From the NCBI GenBank assembly GCA_016801885.1, contig CM028882.1, positions 1,116,001 through 1,180,000 of the forward strand: a stretch of DNA of 64,000 nt, written 5' to 3'. Positions 1 through 13,300 of the stretch are shown here, in pieces. The stretch's first letter is position 1, and each line of letters opens with the position of its first letter. The notes beneath the pieces are model-generated. The model saw nothing but the letters and a program-made list of their open reading frames with translations. It was not told the DNA's origin and searched no databases. The translations under genes and the position numbers were made by a program. This DNA comes from Toxotes chatareus (Eukaryota > Chordata > Actinopteri > Toxotidae).

Positions 1-957
1 CAAGAGGAAACGGCATGTGAGTATTATATGACCTGATGTCAGCTCAACAAGAAGAAGAACCTGTAACCTCCATTGAAATAATATAATGGCATCCACGTTT
101 TATATGTATAACGGACGTCTTCAGTCGTATGGCACTGCTATGAGCCATTAGAAGACATAACGTGGGAGAAGAAAAAGAATCAGTGCAGGAAACAGAAAGG
201 TGAAGTGGAATGAAAAATAATGCGTTGTGGCATTGCTCTTTTGTCTTGTGTTGTATTGCAGAGTGGAGAGCTCCAGTAAAGTAGAAAAGAAGGTTCATGT
301 AATGATACAGAGCAAAAAACAACGCTGACAGTACATTTTGATTTTAAAAACACCTAAAAAAAAAAAAAAAAAAAAAAAAAAACATGCTCAGGGTTCATAC
401 ACATTTTGGTGATGAATTTTCCAAGAGTTTAAGCCAGTTTTCCATGACCAAACATTCTGTGATGTCTGTGTATACATGAAAAATGTGTATACTAAGTTAA
501 ACATAATAATTCCAGTGTACATTTACTGTATATTAGGACCGGGTGATAATTCAGTATCTTTTATCAATCTCCAGTGAATGTGCATGTTAATCATATGATC
601 ATATTATATTATCTGTTTATCACCTCAGCTACTTTGCGTGTGCTGTTTTTGCTGAACGGAGTGATCATTCGTCGGCTCTAGTGTTTTTAAATCATACACA
701 GGTCACGCTTTCAACTCACATTCATTGAGCTGTGATGAAATATTTCTGAAAATATTTCCATCACTTTTCCAAAATTTACTCGATTCATGTTTTTCTAAAG
801 CTTTTTAGGCCTGGAAAAAAACTATTTTCAAGTTCTGTAACTTTGCTGAGACCAAACACACAGTTTTCAGCATTGTGTCCCTTGCGGACACAATTTGCCT
901 GTTGTGTGCCTACAGATGACACCCAAGTCCTGATTAAATACCCCCCCTTCGCAAGCA
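1..957. other. Region 3' of the adgrd2 coding end
   Basis: AT-rich sequence beyond the last recognised adgrd2 codon. It contains a poly(A) run on the plus strand at about 356-382. I found no clear AATAAA on the minus strand here, so I cannot place a polyadenylation site. If exon 22 is spliced rather than terminal, the final exon lies here unrecognised or beyond the window edge. Confidence 0.5.
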
Positions 958-1125
958 TCAGAAATAATGCAGCCTACCATTCTTGATGACCAGTGATGTG
1001 GAGGTGGAGCTGGGTGGTGCTGAGGTCTCACTGGTCTCAGGGCTGGAGGGGGTTGGAGGGCTACGGCACCAGGAGGTAATTGGGGCCCTTTGGGAAGGCA
1101 GGAAGCTGGTTGGCTGGGAACAGTT
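958..1125 (-). CDS. adgrd2: adgrd2 exon 22: Ser/Thr/Pro-rich tail
   Basis: Acceptor GTATATTTCAG, phase 0. It encodes NCSQPTSFLPSQRAPITSW, a Pro/Ser/Thr-rich segment, and TSLVIKN. Two ends are possible: read-through adds GRLHYF and stops at TGA 958-960, or G|GTAGGC (978/977) is a donor and a further exon follows. The donor is a poor match, so read-through is slightly preferred. Confidence 0.75.
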   Translation of the reverse strand, partial: NCSQPTSFLPSQRAPITSWCRSPPTPSSPETSETSAPPSSTSTSLVIKNGRLHYF

Positions 1126-3584
1126 CTGAAATATACATCACAACCCAATCAGAAGTGCTGCAAAGTGCTGATTTTATCATAAAGTACATGTGCTACTAGT
1201 CTGTATGTATGTGCTACTACTGTCCTGAAAACACTGCCAACACAAAAACAAAGTCAGTAAAACAAATGTGTGAAGAGGGAATTTATCGTCCGTCCTGTAC
1301 TGAGGGACCTGATCACTGCTGTGTGCTTTTTATTCACTCACCGTGAAAGATAAGGCTTTTCTCTTTTCTTTGATCCTCTTTATGGCATTCCTCACCTAAA
1401 TGAGAGGCAGTGTTTACACCCACAGGTTTGTCCAAAAGGCCGACAGCCTCACATACCGTACAAAGATACATTGTGATATTCTGCCGCAGTGACGACAGGC
1501 AGCGGTGCTGACAATGGACTGAATGCCTTCTTACCTCACTGTTGTATACAGCATACACTAAGAAGATATACAGGCCCTGTAAAGAGGAGAGAGATACATT
1601 AGAACACACAGGTAAGAGATGTGGAGAAGTGGAAGAGCTTTTATTGACAATATGGATCTTCATTAATTTCTTTTAGCGCTGTCCTCTGTCATCTCAGTCA
1701 AACAAATGTTTTTCTCTTGACTATCAAAAAGAGACACATGTATTGCAAAACACCTCTTCATGGATCTGTGTGGTTTTCTACTCCCTTTTGGCACAAACTT
1801 CAGTTGGATTCAGCAGGGCGTGGCCCTCAAACCTCTGCTGAACCATAGCCAAACTGGATTAGAGAAAATCTGTAGCAGAAATGTAATTAGGGAAAAATGT
1901 GTTTTCTGTAAAATCGCAGATTGTAGACCTCCTGTGCTGCATTGAAGAGGTGTGGGGTAATAGTAATATTAAAAGTGTTATCCCTTCAGAGTGCTCCATT
2001 GAGGTAGTACGAGCTCAAACACCTCTTACAGGCTGTGTTTGAAAAGAACTAGTTTGTACGCATTGTCTGATCACATCAGAAGGCAGACGTGTTTGCAGGA
2101 GTTCAGTGTCACTCTGGAAGGCATTGTGAAAAGCCGGCTGTTACAAAGAAGGGCGAGATGCTATAATCTTTTAAATAGAGGTGCACATGTTCAGACAGTC
2201 CCACTGGACGGTAATCATAGTGTTGAACTCAGAACTAGTTGTGTTACAAATAGAAAAAGAGAGCTTGAAAGAGAAGTTCAAACCCTGCTTACTTTCTCAG
2301 TGGGGGTAAATGTCAGCTTGTCGCTTTCAGGAAGTTACAGAAATTGCTGGACACCCCTCACCTCCCCCAGGTCTGACACCGGAGAAGTTTTGGGGAAACA
2401 AGAGTTTCAGAGACTGTGCGACCATCTGAGGAGTACATCTGTTGAAGCATACTGGTGACTTCAGCGGCCATTTCTTTTTAGGTAATCCGCCTTGTGGTCT
2501 GAATCAGAATCTCTGTGTTCTTTAAAGCCAACTTCAAGTCAGTTTCACTTTGTAGCATCAAACTCAACAGGTCTTGCAAAGTAAATCACAAAGCATGTTA
2601 GCTGTTGCCTTCCACAACAAGCCATATGGGTATTTTATGATCTGTTGTCCCTATGTTTAGAGCAGCATCATTTATCAGTACCTTCCAAAAAACACAGGAC
2701 CTTCACAAAAACGATTCATTGATCATATCTGATCTTCTGCCGCTATGATTAAGGGTTGGTTCAGTTTAAGCACCAGAGGACAACTGTGGTCAAAAATATC
2801 CAAGTTGCCCGTTGATGTTGGACACAGAATGCAAACTGCAGGAGGGGCTATTCTGATTCCACCTTCCTTCTTAGAGTCGGTCACATGACCAAGACCTGAT
2901 GTTTTCATTTTTTTACTGTGCAAAAAATGTACACACCATATAAAAAGGGCCACAATAAGGATATGAAAGATTCTGTCACTGTAGTTTTATAAAAACAGCC
3001 TAAACAACTATCTCTCTCTGGCTTTTACTCTGTTGCGTTTTGGATGTTGTGTTTGTGTGCATGTCATTTGTTTGATGATATTATGTATTATAATGTTTGT
3101 TTTGCTTCAGCCATGAGAGAGCATGCACTTCCACAACATATAAGACACTCTGGAATCTGGACAGAAAAAAACTTTTTTTTTTTTTTTTTGGTATTGAGAA
3201 GAAAATGGGCTGGCCCAGTATCATCCTACTTACAAGAGGAAGAACTCCTACTGTAGTGTTATCTGCCCTCAGCTGGACACTGGCAGTAAATCTAAATTAA
3301 CTAGCAGCTCTCTGGGGGTCACCCAGGGGTTAGCTCTTTTTTGATTAATTAAAGACTGCAGAAGAGCTTAGAGGGGTGGGTGGGGTGAGGAAAGACATGG
3401 AGAGAGAGTGAGATGTAGAGAATAGGTAGAACGTATCAGCAAAACAGAGCCAGTGTATGGAGAAGTGGGCAGTAAGGGAAGGGAAGGGTGTGAGAGAGAG
3501 GAAGTGAGCACTGTGTTATCAGGGGAGGAATGCTGGAGGTTGATATGGTATGACCTGTCGTTCAAAGAACTCACAGCGGTCTCA

Positions 3585-3630
<46 letters not shown>

Positions 3631-6600
3631 CTACACGCACACACACACACACGAACTTGCACTTCTATCTTGGAGAGGACACTCAATGGCATAATGTATA
3701 TGGCCCCTTACCCTGACCATCACAACTCAGTGCCCAACCCTAACCTTAAGCTAAACCTGATTCAAACCTGAGCCCTAAAAAAGTCTTAACCCTCAGACTA
3801 GCCCCTGAAAGGAATACACAACATGTTCATCTGCTCGGCTTCTAACTGGAGCCACTTAAACAGCCCATTTTAAGATTCCAGAATATAGTCCAGAACTGGT
3901 AAGGCACTACTAAATCACTAAAAGCATGAAAGGACTTGTATGTAGTTTGTTCCATTGAACAGTTTACTATGTGAAGTAATGAACTCTTCAGGCTATTCTA
4001 CTTTAAAGCTATGTGATGATGTACATGCATTTTTCCACCCGCTGAAGGAGGTTTACAGGTGAAATACATGGGAAATGAAAGCTTTCTGCTTCAGATTCAC
4101 TCCCATCCAACCTGTAGTTGTTATCCACTCTGTCTTTTTTGGTAAAACCACTGGGGAATACCAAAGTCAGGCGTTTTCTAATTCTACACATCACAACAAG
4201 TTAATATTTTACTATGAATAAGTCATCGTGTAGAACTTTAATTCTTCTTGTGCCATATTTAGACCATCTTTTGTTTTGGTCACTTGGGGGCAGAAGAAAC
4301 AACAATATATAGGTGACATCTTCGCCACTGTCACACTGTTTTTACATTGTTATTGTCAGAATATCATATAGCTGTTTAACAATAATACTATTACTTTTTT
4401 GAGAGTTTGCCTGTTACTAAACAATTATGATCAAAATGAAGAAGCTAACAATCATGCTGTGTGGGACAGCTTCAAATAAATGAATCCATTATCCAGACTG
4501 TAAAAAGTATTAGATGGGAGTAGGAATAGCAAAAGTTTGGCAGATAAAACATGTCTTTGTTTGTTTACCTGGAAAGCATTGAGAGCAATGAAGACATAGG
4601 CAACTACAACAGACAGATGGACCAGAACTCCACACAGCCAGGTCAGACCCAGCACCGGCAGCAGGATGAGAACTGGACGGGTCACAGCCCTACAAATAAA
4701 CACAGAACACACACACATGAATCATAAATACACATACAGTATGTGCATGAATTAAACACACGTATTTTAAAATACACATGCTCGAGAATGACAGCTAATA
4801 GACCCGAAGCTGAAACAAAACTTCACGTGATGTTGTGGCACCATTTGATTCCTGAGTACCACACAGGAATACAGACACACAGAAGGACCCAACAAAGTGG
4901 AGTTTTCAAGGTATTTTGATGACATTTTCTTCTTGAATATTTCCTCCTTGAATCCACATCAACCATCTCTGCACAGCTATAGATTTTACCGCCTACCACA
5001 GTTGTACTCCTGTTCCTTTGCAATCATCCTTTCAATGATCCTGGTGCTTATACGGCCAATAACCATTTCATGGGGCAAGGCAGAAAAGGTTGCCTTTGTT
5101 CAAACCACCATTGTTGTCACAGTGCTGCACCTGGGTAGAGAGATTGAGTTTTCAGACTGCACTGTGTCTGCAAGGACAAAGCCGGCACTCAAAATAAAAG
5201 GGAAGAGAAGGCTCTTCCCTTTTATTTTTGAAAGTCGTTTTCCCTCTAATCTCCTGAATTCACATAACACTCTTGAGCTGGCACAGACATCTACTTTCAG
5301 CCTGTTTGTGAGGGAATGAAGAGACACAGTAAGAGGGGGAATGGCGTTGCGGAATTTTCATCAGACTAAGACAAATGTGTGAAAAGAAATTCTGGATGGA
5401 GGAGAGCTGTTGCATGTTGGGTTGAAGGACTTTTACCTGAATATGAAAAGGGATCCTAGTCTCTCCTAAGCCATAACATATGTTAGTAACACCTACTACA
5501 TTCTAGTGTACTGACCTGTGTATTAACCTCCGAAAGAGAGCATTAGTACTGAACAATGTCAATACACATGGCACATAGGCATTGTATTATCTATTTCCGT
5601 GCAATCCTCACATATGATGCTGATGAAGAAAACTTTGATGACGTTAGGGTGAATCAGCTAATCACAGGAAGTGATTCACTACATTAAAGGGATGGTTCAC
5701 CCAAGTTACACAAAAGCCTAATTTTTCACTTGCCTCTCGTTACAGATAGTTTTATTTAATAGGTTTTCATTTATGGTGCTCACAGGATCGAAAAATTATA
5801 TTTAAAAGAAACTTAGCATCTTTTCCAGAACAATTATTCCCACTGCATAAACCTCACCGCCAACAATTTCACTAGGACTTTTTTATTTATTATTATTCCA
5901 AAGAAAACTGCTCACAGCAACGTCTGTGGTTCGTCAAGAGTAACATGTTGTTTGGCAATTTGGGTGACCTGACCCTTTAATGTCAATACACATTTATACC
6001 TTTAGCCAGAAATCATTCAGCTGCTCCAGAGTAAGCATCTGTGGCTGTGTTCCTAGAGATGTCACAAGCTAACATACATAAGTATACTGTGGCAGAATTA
6101 CTAGAAATGTTTGTACTATCATCCTGTAACCATAGCAACAAAAACAGACCCGACACAATGAAAGGTGAATTTTTGTTTGCTGCTCAGCCTCTGACTGGCT
6201 GTCAAATGTATGTAATGTTGAAGCAGATTTGCTGCAATGGGAAAGAAAATTCTTGCAATAACAAAGCAGAACTGCCTCTTTACTGAAAGCTGGCACTGTT
6301 TCAAACATAATGATGAAGGTGAGATTCCATATTTTCCTTTATGTCTACAAATCTCTACTCTTACTGCTGCTGCTATTTTTAACTTCAGCTTGTTCAAAAA
6401 GTTTTGCAAAGTGCAGCACACCCTCCTGCATGTCAAGTTTAATCACCTCCGTCTTCCTCTGAAAAGCAAGCACTGCAGTCAAGCCCGACATTCAGTTGTT
6501 CAGTTCAAATGTATGCATCATCATCATCAGAGGAATCTGACAGTGGTACCTGATTTATTTTCTCTTTCATTTCATCCCTTTGCTTTCCTTCAAGACCTCC

Positions 6601-9600
6601 ATCACATCACTCAAGCGCTCTTTCATTACTTCAGTGTCCAAAAAAGAGCACATTGGTCTCATCCTTCCTTCGGGTAAAGTGAACCCACATTTCTTGGTCT
6701 ACTCATCCTTAAATGAACAGTTTTCATTGTCAGCTTTTTTTTTTTTTTTTTTTTTTTGTGCAATGGCAAGTCCTGAATGTGCCATTTTACTTTTTCCTAC
6801 ATCTGATCTGACAGTCTGGTTAGCAGGGGCTTGAATGTAAAAAAGGTAAAAGTTTCTTCCTGATATGGACTACACTATACTCTGGTCTAGATCTGGACTA
6901 GAGTCCAAATACTCAGTTTGTGTGCAGTACTCCCTTCCATTTGTTAAAAACTATAGTGTCAAGCCGTTTTGATAAATTACTGAACCTTTTGTAAAGATGA
7001 GACTGTGTTGTGTTGTGACCGCATTGAAACTGTCAACTCCAGACAGGGTGGAGGAGTCCAAAAATACTGACAGACTTTGTTGGTCTTTTCACAGGTTTTG
7101 TTGACAGTGAGATGGTAAATGTTACATAGGCTGCATTTATATAGTACTCTTCTAGTTTTATCAACCACTCGAGGTACATTCACCCATTCATTCAAACACT
7201 GCTTTACCTCCTGAGCCACAGCCGCCCCTAGGTAAGCACAACTTTATCCTTTAACTTGTTAAGAAAATCGCATGTAATGATACAAATAAAGGTAATGATA
7301 AAACATTTCTGTAATGTGTGGTGAAATATCTGATGTGCATTCAGAAAATAACAGAACTAAGAATGGGTTCCTTGGCCAGTCACACCTGTGTTTTCAACAA
7401 GCCCCTGTAGCAAAGATGAAGGATGTGCATGTTAGGCTGGTTCAGAAAGTGGCAGAAACATCAGTTAGGATTTTAACTTCATTGTCGCTCACAGAGGTAT
7501 TGTTTTAGACACTGGTCATATTGTAAAGTTCCTAAAAAACTGACCATTGCTGAATGTAATTTTATGTTACTTTGAGTAATTTGAGTTACTGCATGTACAC
7601 ACACACACACACACACACACACTTACAGACACAAATACAGTTGTGTTGGGACCAGGTGTTAAACTGATAAGCCCTTACAGCTCCCACAGCAGACTCCAGA
7701 GCCTAAACTCCCATTCTCTCACACTGTCTCTATTGACTATTGCTGGCTCAACCAAAAAGGAAGCAGCAAGTGTGTACGTGTGAGAGAGAGAGAGAGAGAG
7801 AGTGAGATAGAGCGTGGGTGTACGAGAGAAAAAGGCTCATGAAAGAGCACAAAAAGCAGGAGGAGAGAGAGGGAGACAGAATGACAGAGAGAGGTAGAGA
7901 AGCCACTGTATCTCACCAGGTGAGGTCAAAGGTCTGCATCTTTGATGCCGAGCTTGGACTGAGCATCTTAGCACGACGACGAGCACTGGAAACGGTCACC
8001 ATGACAACCCGACACAGCACAACTGCATTGACCTGCAGGCAGAGGACAACAGAATCAACATGGCCTCCAGTAAACACAAGACGTGCCGCTGCAAATCCAC
8101 TTGGCCTCCAGCTTACATGTAGAGGAGAGAAGATTTACCCTCCTGCTCAGGCTGCAGGAAATCACATCACAGAATACAGTTTTCAGTGATGTGCATTATT
8201 TCATTTTTTCACTGCTCCCTTTCTACCTGAGATGGGAAAGAAATTAAAAATAGAGTAAGCACAGATGGGAAATGCAGAAGCTCAATCTTCTATCCAGACT
8301 CTTGAAGGAATTTTGATTTATGGTTAAGTCTGGGATGTCCCTCATCTTATGTGTCTCTTTAAAGCTGCCCATTCAAGTATTCTTCTAAATTAAACCTAGT
8401 CAGTTGGGTATTTCTACAGAAATCCACTATCTGTAACGTATCCTTGAGGTGTTACAAAGATGTTAAATGTATTTTTTACATCATAAAACGTTTGTAAACA
8501 CATTTTTTGTTATTATTTTGAAACTTGCATTGCTTACTGCTTGTTTGGCTAGCAAGCTGGGGATACAAAACATGAACACAAATGTATATCATTTTTGTTG
8601 TGACAGGAACATCCCCCAGGACCTCAGGAACATCAAAACATTGCTTCTAGAAAATAATAGCACTACTAGTAGTTATAGTGTGTATGAATAAATCAAATTT
8701 ACATAACATAAAAATCTGACAAAAAGTGAAAAAGTTAGGTTTGCAAGGAGATGATCTATGAAAGAATTCCGAAAAAAAAAAAACCTTTGCAGAGCTGCCT
8801 TTCACAGAGAATCTTACCTTTTCTAACATAAGAAAGTAGATAACATCCCTACGCCATATATAAATGTAGATGGAGACTTATGATATTTCCATAGAAGTAA
8901 AATACAGAGGTAAACCTTGAGACAAGAGAAAAACATATGGGTCAGGTTACGAGAGGAAGTGTGATGTCTGTGACACTGGTCTGCAATATTTGGATAGATT
9001 TAGGTTTGTCGAGATTTTGAAAGGTGAACTCTGTGAACTACTCATTGAAATGTATATATTGTGGCCTTGCACAGGGTGTACTTGAACATACTCTATGCAC
9101 AGCTTCAACCCACCTCTGACCTGTAAAATCTACTCCCACCTCCTTCTCCCAAGAAGTTATAGTTTTGGCAAAAATAATGGCCCTCAAAAGCTATATCTTG
9201 GATATGAGTGATTTCTGACAGGATTTTAGAGTCAAAAGGTCATCCCACGGCCGGGTAGTGGGAAGGGAAGGGAAAAAAGAGGAGGCACAGTGTTGAACTT
9301 GACTTAAAGTCTGAGTATAGATCCGAGAACCTAGAAAAAGTGCCATCTTTATAGAGGTCTCTAAACAGCTTAATGCCACAGACTATGCCACAGCATCGAA
9401 GTGGCATCAATGAGTGATGGGGGAAAGAAGTGATTCTTCACTAAGGGTGGAGGTTGACATAAACTTAAAATGACGTCTGAACTGGATCCAAATCCTGAGG
9501 ATGGACAGCACCACAGGGCTACTTGTAAAGTGGGAAGGTTTGACTGAGTTGAGGTGGTGAGCCAGGCCATTTGGGAAGATGAGGAACATGTCTGAACTTC

Positions 9601-10305
9601 TAACATGCACTACAACAACCCTGGAGGATTGAAGCCACTAAGTCAGCTTGTGAATATATGCTTAGCAAAAGTAGAGCAGACAATTGGGTAGGCAAACGAG
9701 TCTGCCACTAAATTTTTTTTCATTGCATTCATTTTTGTCATAATGATCTCCTCACCCCGTGAGCCTTCCCACCCCACAAAAAGGTGATAACAATTTTGTT
9801 CAAAGATTTGAAAAATGTTTGGGCAAAAACAAAGGGATACTTGAAACCAAAAAGTGAAATCTAGGCAAGACATTCATTTTTATGTACCTATCAGTGATAA
9901 AGGCAAGGGCCTCCATCTCTGGAAGTCCTTGACCTGGGTGAACAACAGAGAGAAAGCAGCAGAATAGAGAGAAGGTAAAGTACAGCTCACATTGATGCCT
10001 AGATAATTTAAAGCCTGATGAGCTGAGTTTGAAAAGAATATCAGATTGTTTGAGTCACAAAGCCAAAGAATTTATAGGGTTCACTCTAAAGAAGATTCAC
10101 ATTATAACCTGAGAAGGAGCCAAATCTAATAATTTTGCTAATAATTTGCCTATGCAGATATTATTACTTGGCTTGTTACCTGCTTATCAGTGTAGCAGGA
10201 TCAAAACAATGTCAAATGCAGGTGTGTCTATTTCTGTTTGTTCTAGATGTAAACAACATGGTTTGTGAGGCAGGTTATCTCCCTCAAACATAAACACACG
10301 TGCAT

Positions 10306-10352
<47 letters not shown>

Positions 10353-13300
10353 TTACATACCGCCAAGACAAAAATAACAGGTCCCACAAAGGCCCAGATC
10401 GTGTCAGTCTTCACATTGAGCCAGCAGTGATTATCTGCCTTGTAACCGTCCACTGATACCGCCAATGTTACACCAACTATGAGAACAGGTAGTCCTGAAA
10501 AACAATTCAATAAAAGAAAATGAATTGTGGTCATGCTGTGACAACAAAAAGGAACATGTTTAAAGATGTTTATGGCATGGTAGGGTGTATTTAACAGAAT
10601 ATTTAGTCTGTTCTATTCTCTTGATTTATTTAGTCTGGAGGGGAACATTCAGCACATCTGCATAGAGAGGACCACCTGAATGTTTGTGGAGCTTATTCAC
10701 ACAGTGTTCTCAGCTTATTATGTGATATAACACATACGCACAGATGGATTTGAGAACATGAACAGTAGCAGCTGCAGGAAGTTTTTTTTTTTTTTTTTTT
10801 CTTTTTAAACTGGGTTAAGGTTGCAGCACAGCATAATATCACATGAAACAATGCCCCAAGAGGCTTAGATGCTCATTATTCTCCCCAATATAAAATAAAG
10901 CTAAGAGGCTAAAAATGTCCAATTTGCCCTGATGGCATGACAGGCCAAGGGTGATTAGGAGCCAAGAGGAACAGCATTTTCAAAATGGAAAGGGTTAATC
11001 CTCTACATGCACGCTCTGCTCACAACCATGAATAGATGACACACTGGCATTGCCATCCTGAGACCAGTGGGAAAAAAAGAGATCACCAACAGTAAAGCCA
11101 AAGAGGAGTGACTAAGGGGTTTATGGGAAATGTAGTCTTACTGTAAAGAAACAATATGATGTATATTGCCAAAATCATTGGTGAAAATCAACATGATTGC
11201 ATGGAATACAATTCTACCGGTGTGTCTTTCTTTTTAGTCTAATTTGCTAAGTCGAAGAGACACTGGACTGACATATCACCATTTCAAGTCTGAAATATAA
11301 GTGAATATATCGATAAATAATATTTTTACTCAAGAAAATAAATAGTGTACAATCCGTGTTTTCGTGTTAATTTATCCTATACCTGTGTATTTATTTAATG
11401 ATGTGAGGCAAATGAAATAATCTCGGCTTTCTTAAATTATTTAATTTCTGAGAAGGAATCATAATGGAAATACAGATTTATTTTAATTGACAATTTAATT
11501 GTATGGCAGGACTATATGACCACACGGTTAGAAACCTTATCTAATCCAATCCTATCCAATCTAATTAAATCTAATCCAATCCAGTCGAATTAAATCTAAT
11601 CTAATCCAATCTAATTAAAGATAAAATAATCTAATCTAATCTAATCTACTCTAACAATGTGTCTTTGCATGAACTCTCCCTCTCATGTGTCTGAGATGAA
11701 CCAGTCAAAGGTAAATTCCACTGTCAGTATAGCTCACAAGAGAGGTCATCAGCTTTTGCTAAACACACATTAACAGTAAATGTGAACACTTAGCCAGATT
11801 ACTGATATGTCCTTCAACCACACTGTGCTTTAGTACTTCAGAGACAGAATCATTCTTTCCACACTTTTTCCTCTTTTTTTGTTTGACAGTCCACTTTGAC
11901 AGTCACTTTTTCACGTTTTCTCCCGTGCTTATTGTTGTTTTTATTCCTGATTTGACGAAAAAAAAAAACTCGCAGAGATTAACATCTATTCTTATGTTTT
12001 CATCTAAATGATACACAGAGTGGCAAAGTTTGTAAGTATTTGATGTTTATAAAAATAGCAAATAGATGTATAGTATAAAATGTGTCACTCCATCAAAATT
12101 AGATGCAGTAGGATCTAATTTTGGTGGAATACACTTTTGACAATTATCCATTAAGCAGAATAAACAGGAAGGAAATTCTTGAGTGTCTTATTTTAAAGCA
12201 AACTGGGTAAATACTGTATGTTCTAAATGAAAGTTGAAGGTAAAAGCAACTTTTGCTCTTGTTTTCTTTTTAATTCCATTTACAGATTACAAGATTACCT
12301 TAAGATATTACGATCATGATCCTGGTTCAATTATCTAATTTTCACAAGGTAACAAAATGTATGTGCCGAAATAACAGCTTAATTTGGTAATTTTTTTTTT
12401 CTAGTTTTAGGAACTGGTGTGATGGAGAATCATTATGCGCAGCATCTTGATTATATGAAAGCATGGTGTCAAATGCAAAATGTACTATATTTTCTTCTTC
12501 TTTGATTTCAGTACCTCTTGCCTACTAGCTTAACCAAAATGACTTGATCTATTGTGATAATGACACAAATTTTGATATGAGATGACAGGATATTACACTT
12601 GTAAAGTAAAAACCACAAAGTAAAATAACAATCTTGGCTTTCTAAAAAATGTCTTCACTATAGAATAAATATAGCATGAGAGCTGTAATTTAGAATAAAA
12701 CATTTGTCTGCTGTTGGACAAGGTGACATTTAAATTATTGAATCCTTCTAGATTTTAGGATCCATGCAGTTTAAATCCAGGTAACCAGGTCATACAGCCA
12801 CTGAAGAGAGATGAGCGTTTACCCCAGCCAATGATGTAGTAGAGCTTCATCCTGCGGCCCTCACTGATGTTGACGGATACGACTTTGCTCCAGAGCAGCA
12901 GGCCCTCCACCAGCATCCATGAGAAGGAGGCCATGAAGAAGAGGTGGAGAAGTGCAGTCACCATGAAGCACGCCACCTGCAGGATTAAAAGTAATGCAAT
13001 ATTCACTCAACAAGCACTTTATTAGAAACACCTGTGCTCCTTATAAAGATGCACCGTGTTCATCCCTTCATGGCCACAGTTCACCATCTTTTATTGGCTA
13101 CTTTCAGCAGGATAATAGATAAAGGATGCTCCATGTCACATTTAAATGTGACATGAAATATTGTATACTGCATCACAAGCTGGTCACAATCTGGAAAAAC
13201 AACACTTACTCAATTGCAAACACTTTATAAGCAAACTCTCAAGGTATTCGACAAAAAGCCATCAAGTTATCATCATTGCAATATTGTTCAAAAGCATAAA

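Larger units (their letters stand above)
4690..7916. other. adgrd2 intron 18
   Basis: Holds a 17-bp-stem hairpin (5191-5228), a MITE (5682-5982), a T-run (about 6737-6757), a degenerate dispersed repeat (about 7100-7240), a (CA)n and a (GA)n tract. Nothing coding is recognised. Confidence 0.6.

Noticed and set aside
1..20. AAG AGG AAA CGG CAT followed by GTGAGTATT on the plus strand, resembling an exon end
   Set aside because: Only 15 bases are visible; a donor-like word alone is not evidence of an exon.
3368..3771. Open frames rich in Cys-Val or Thr-His
   Set aside because: Translation of the (AC)n microsatellite; the same applies at 10187-10534, 15455-15732 and 56657-57116 outside the true exons.
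4897..5327. Open frames on both strands with similar KIKGK...LLFPFI peptides
   Set aside because: Caused by the perfect inverted repeat at 5191-5228; no family match.
9191..9873. Three minus-strand open frames in intron 17
   Set aside because: No splice logic, no motif, inside an intron of the same strand's gene.
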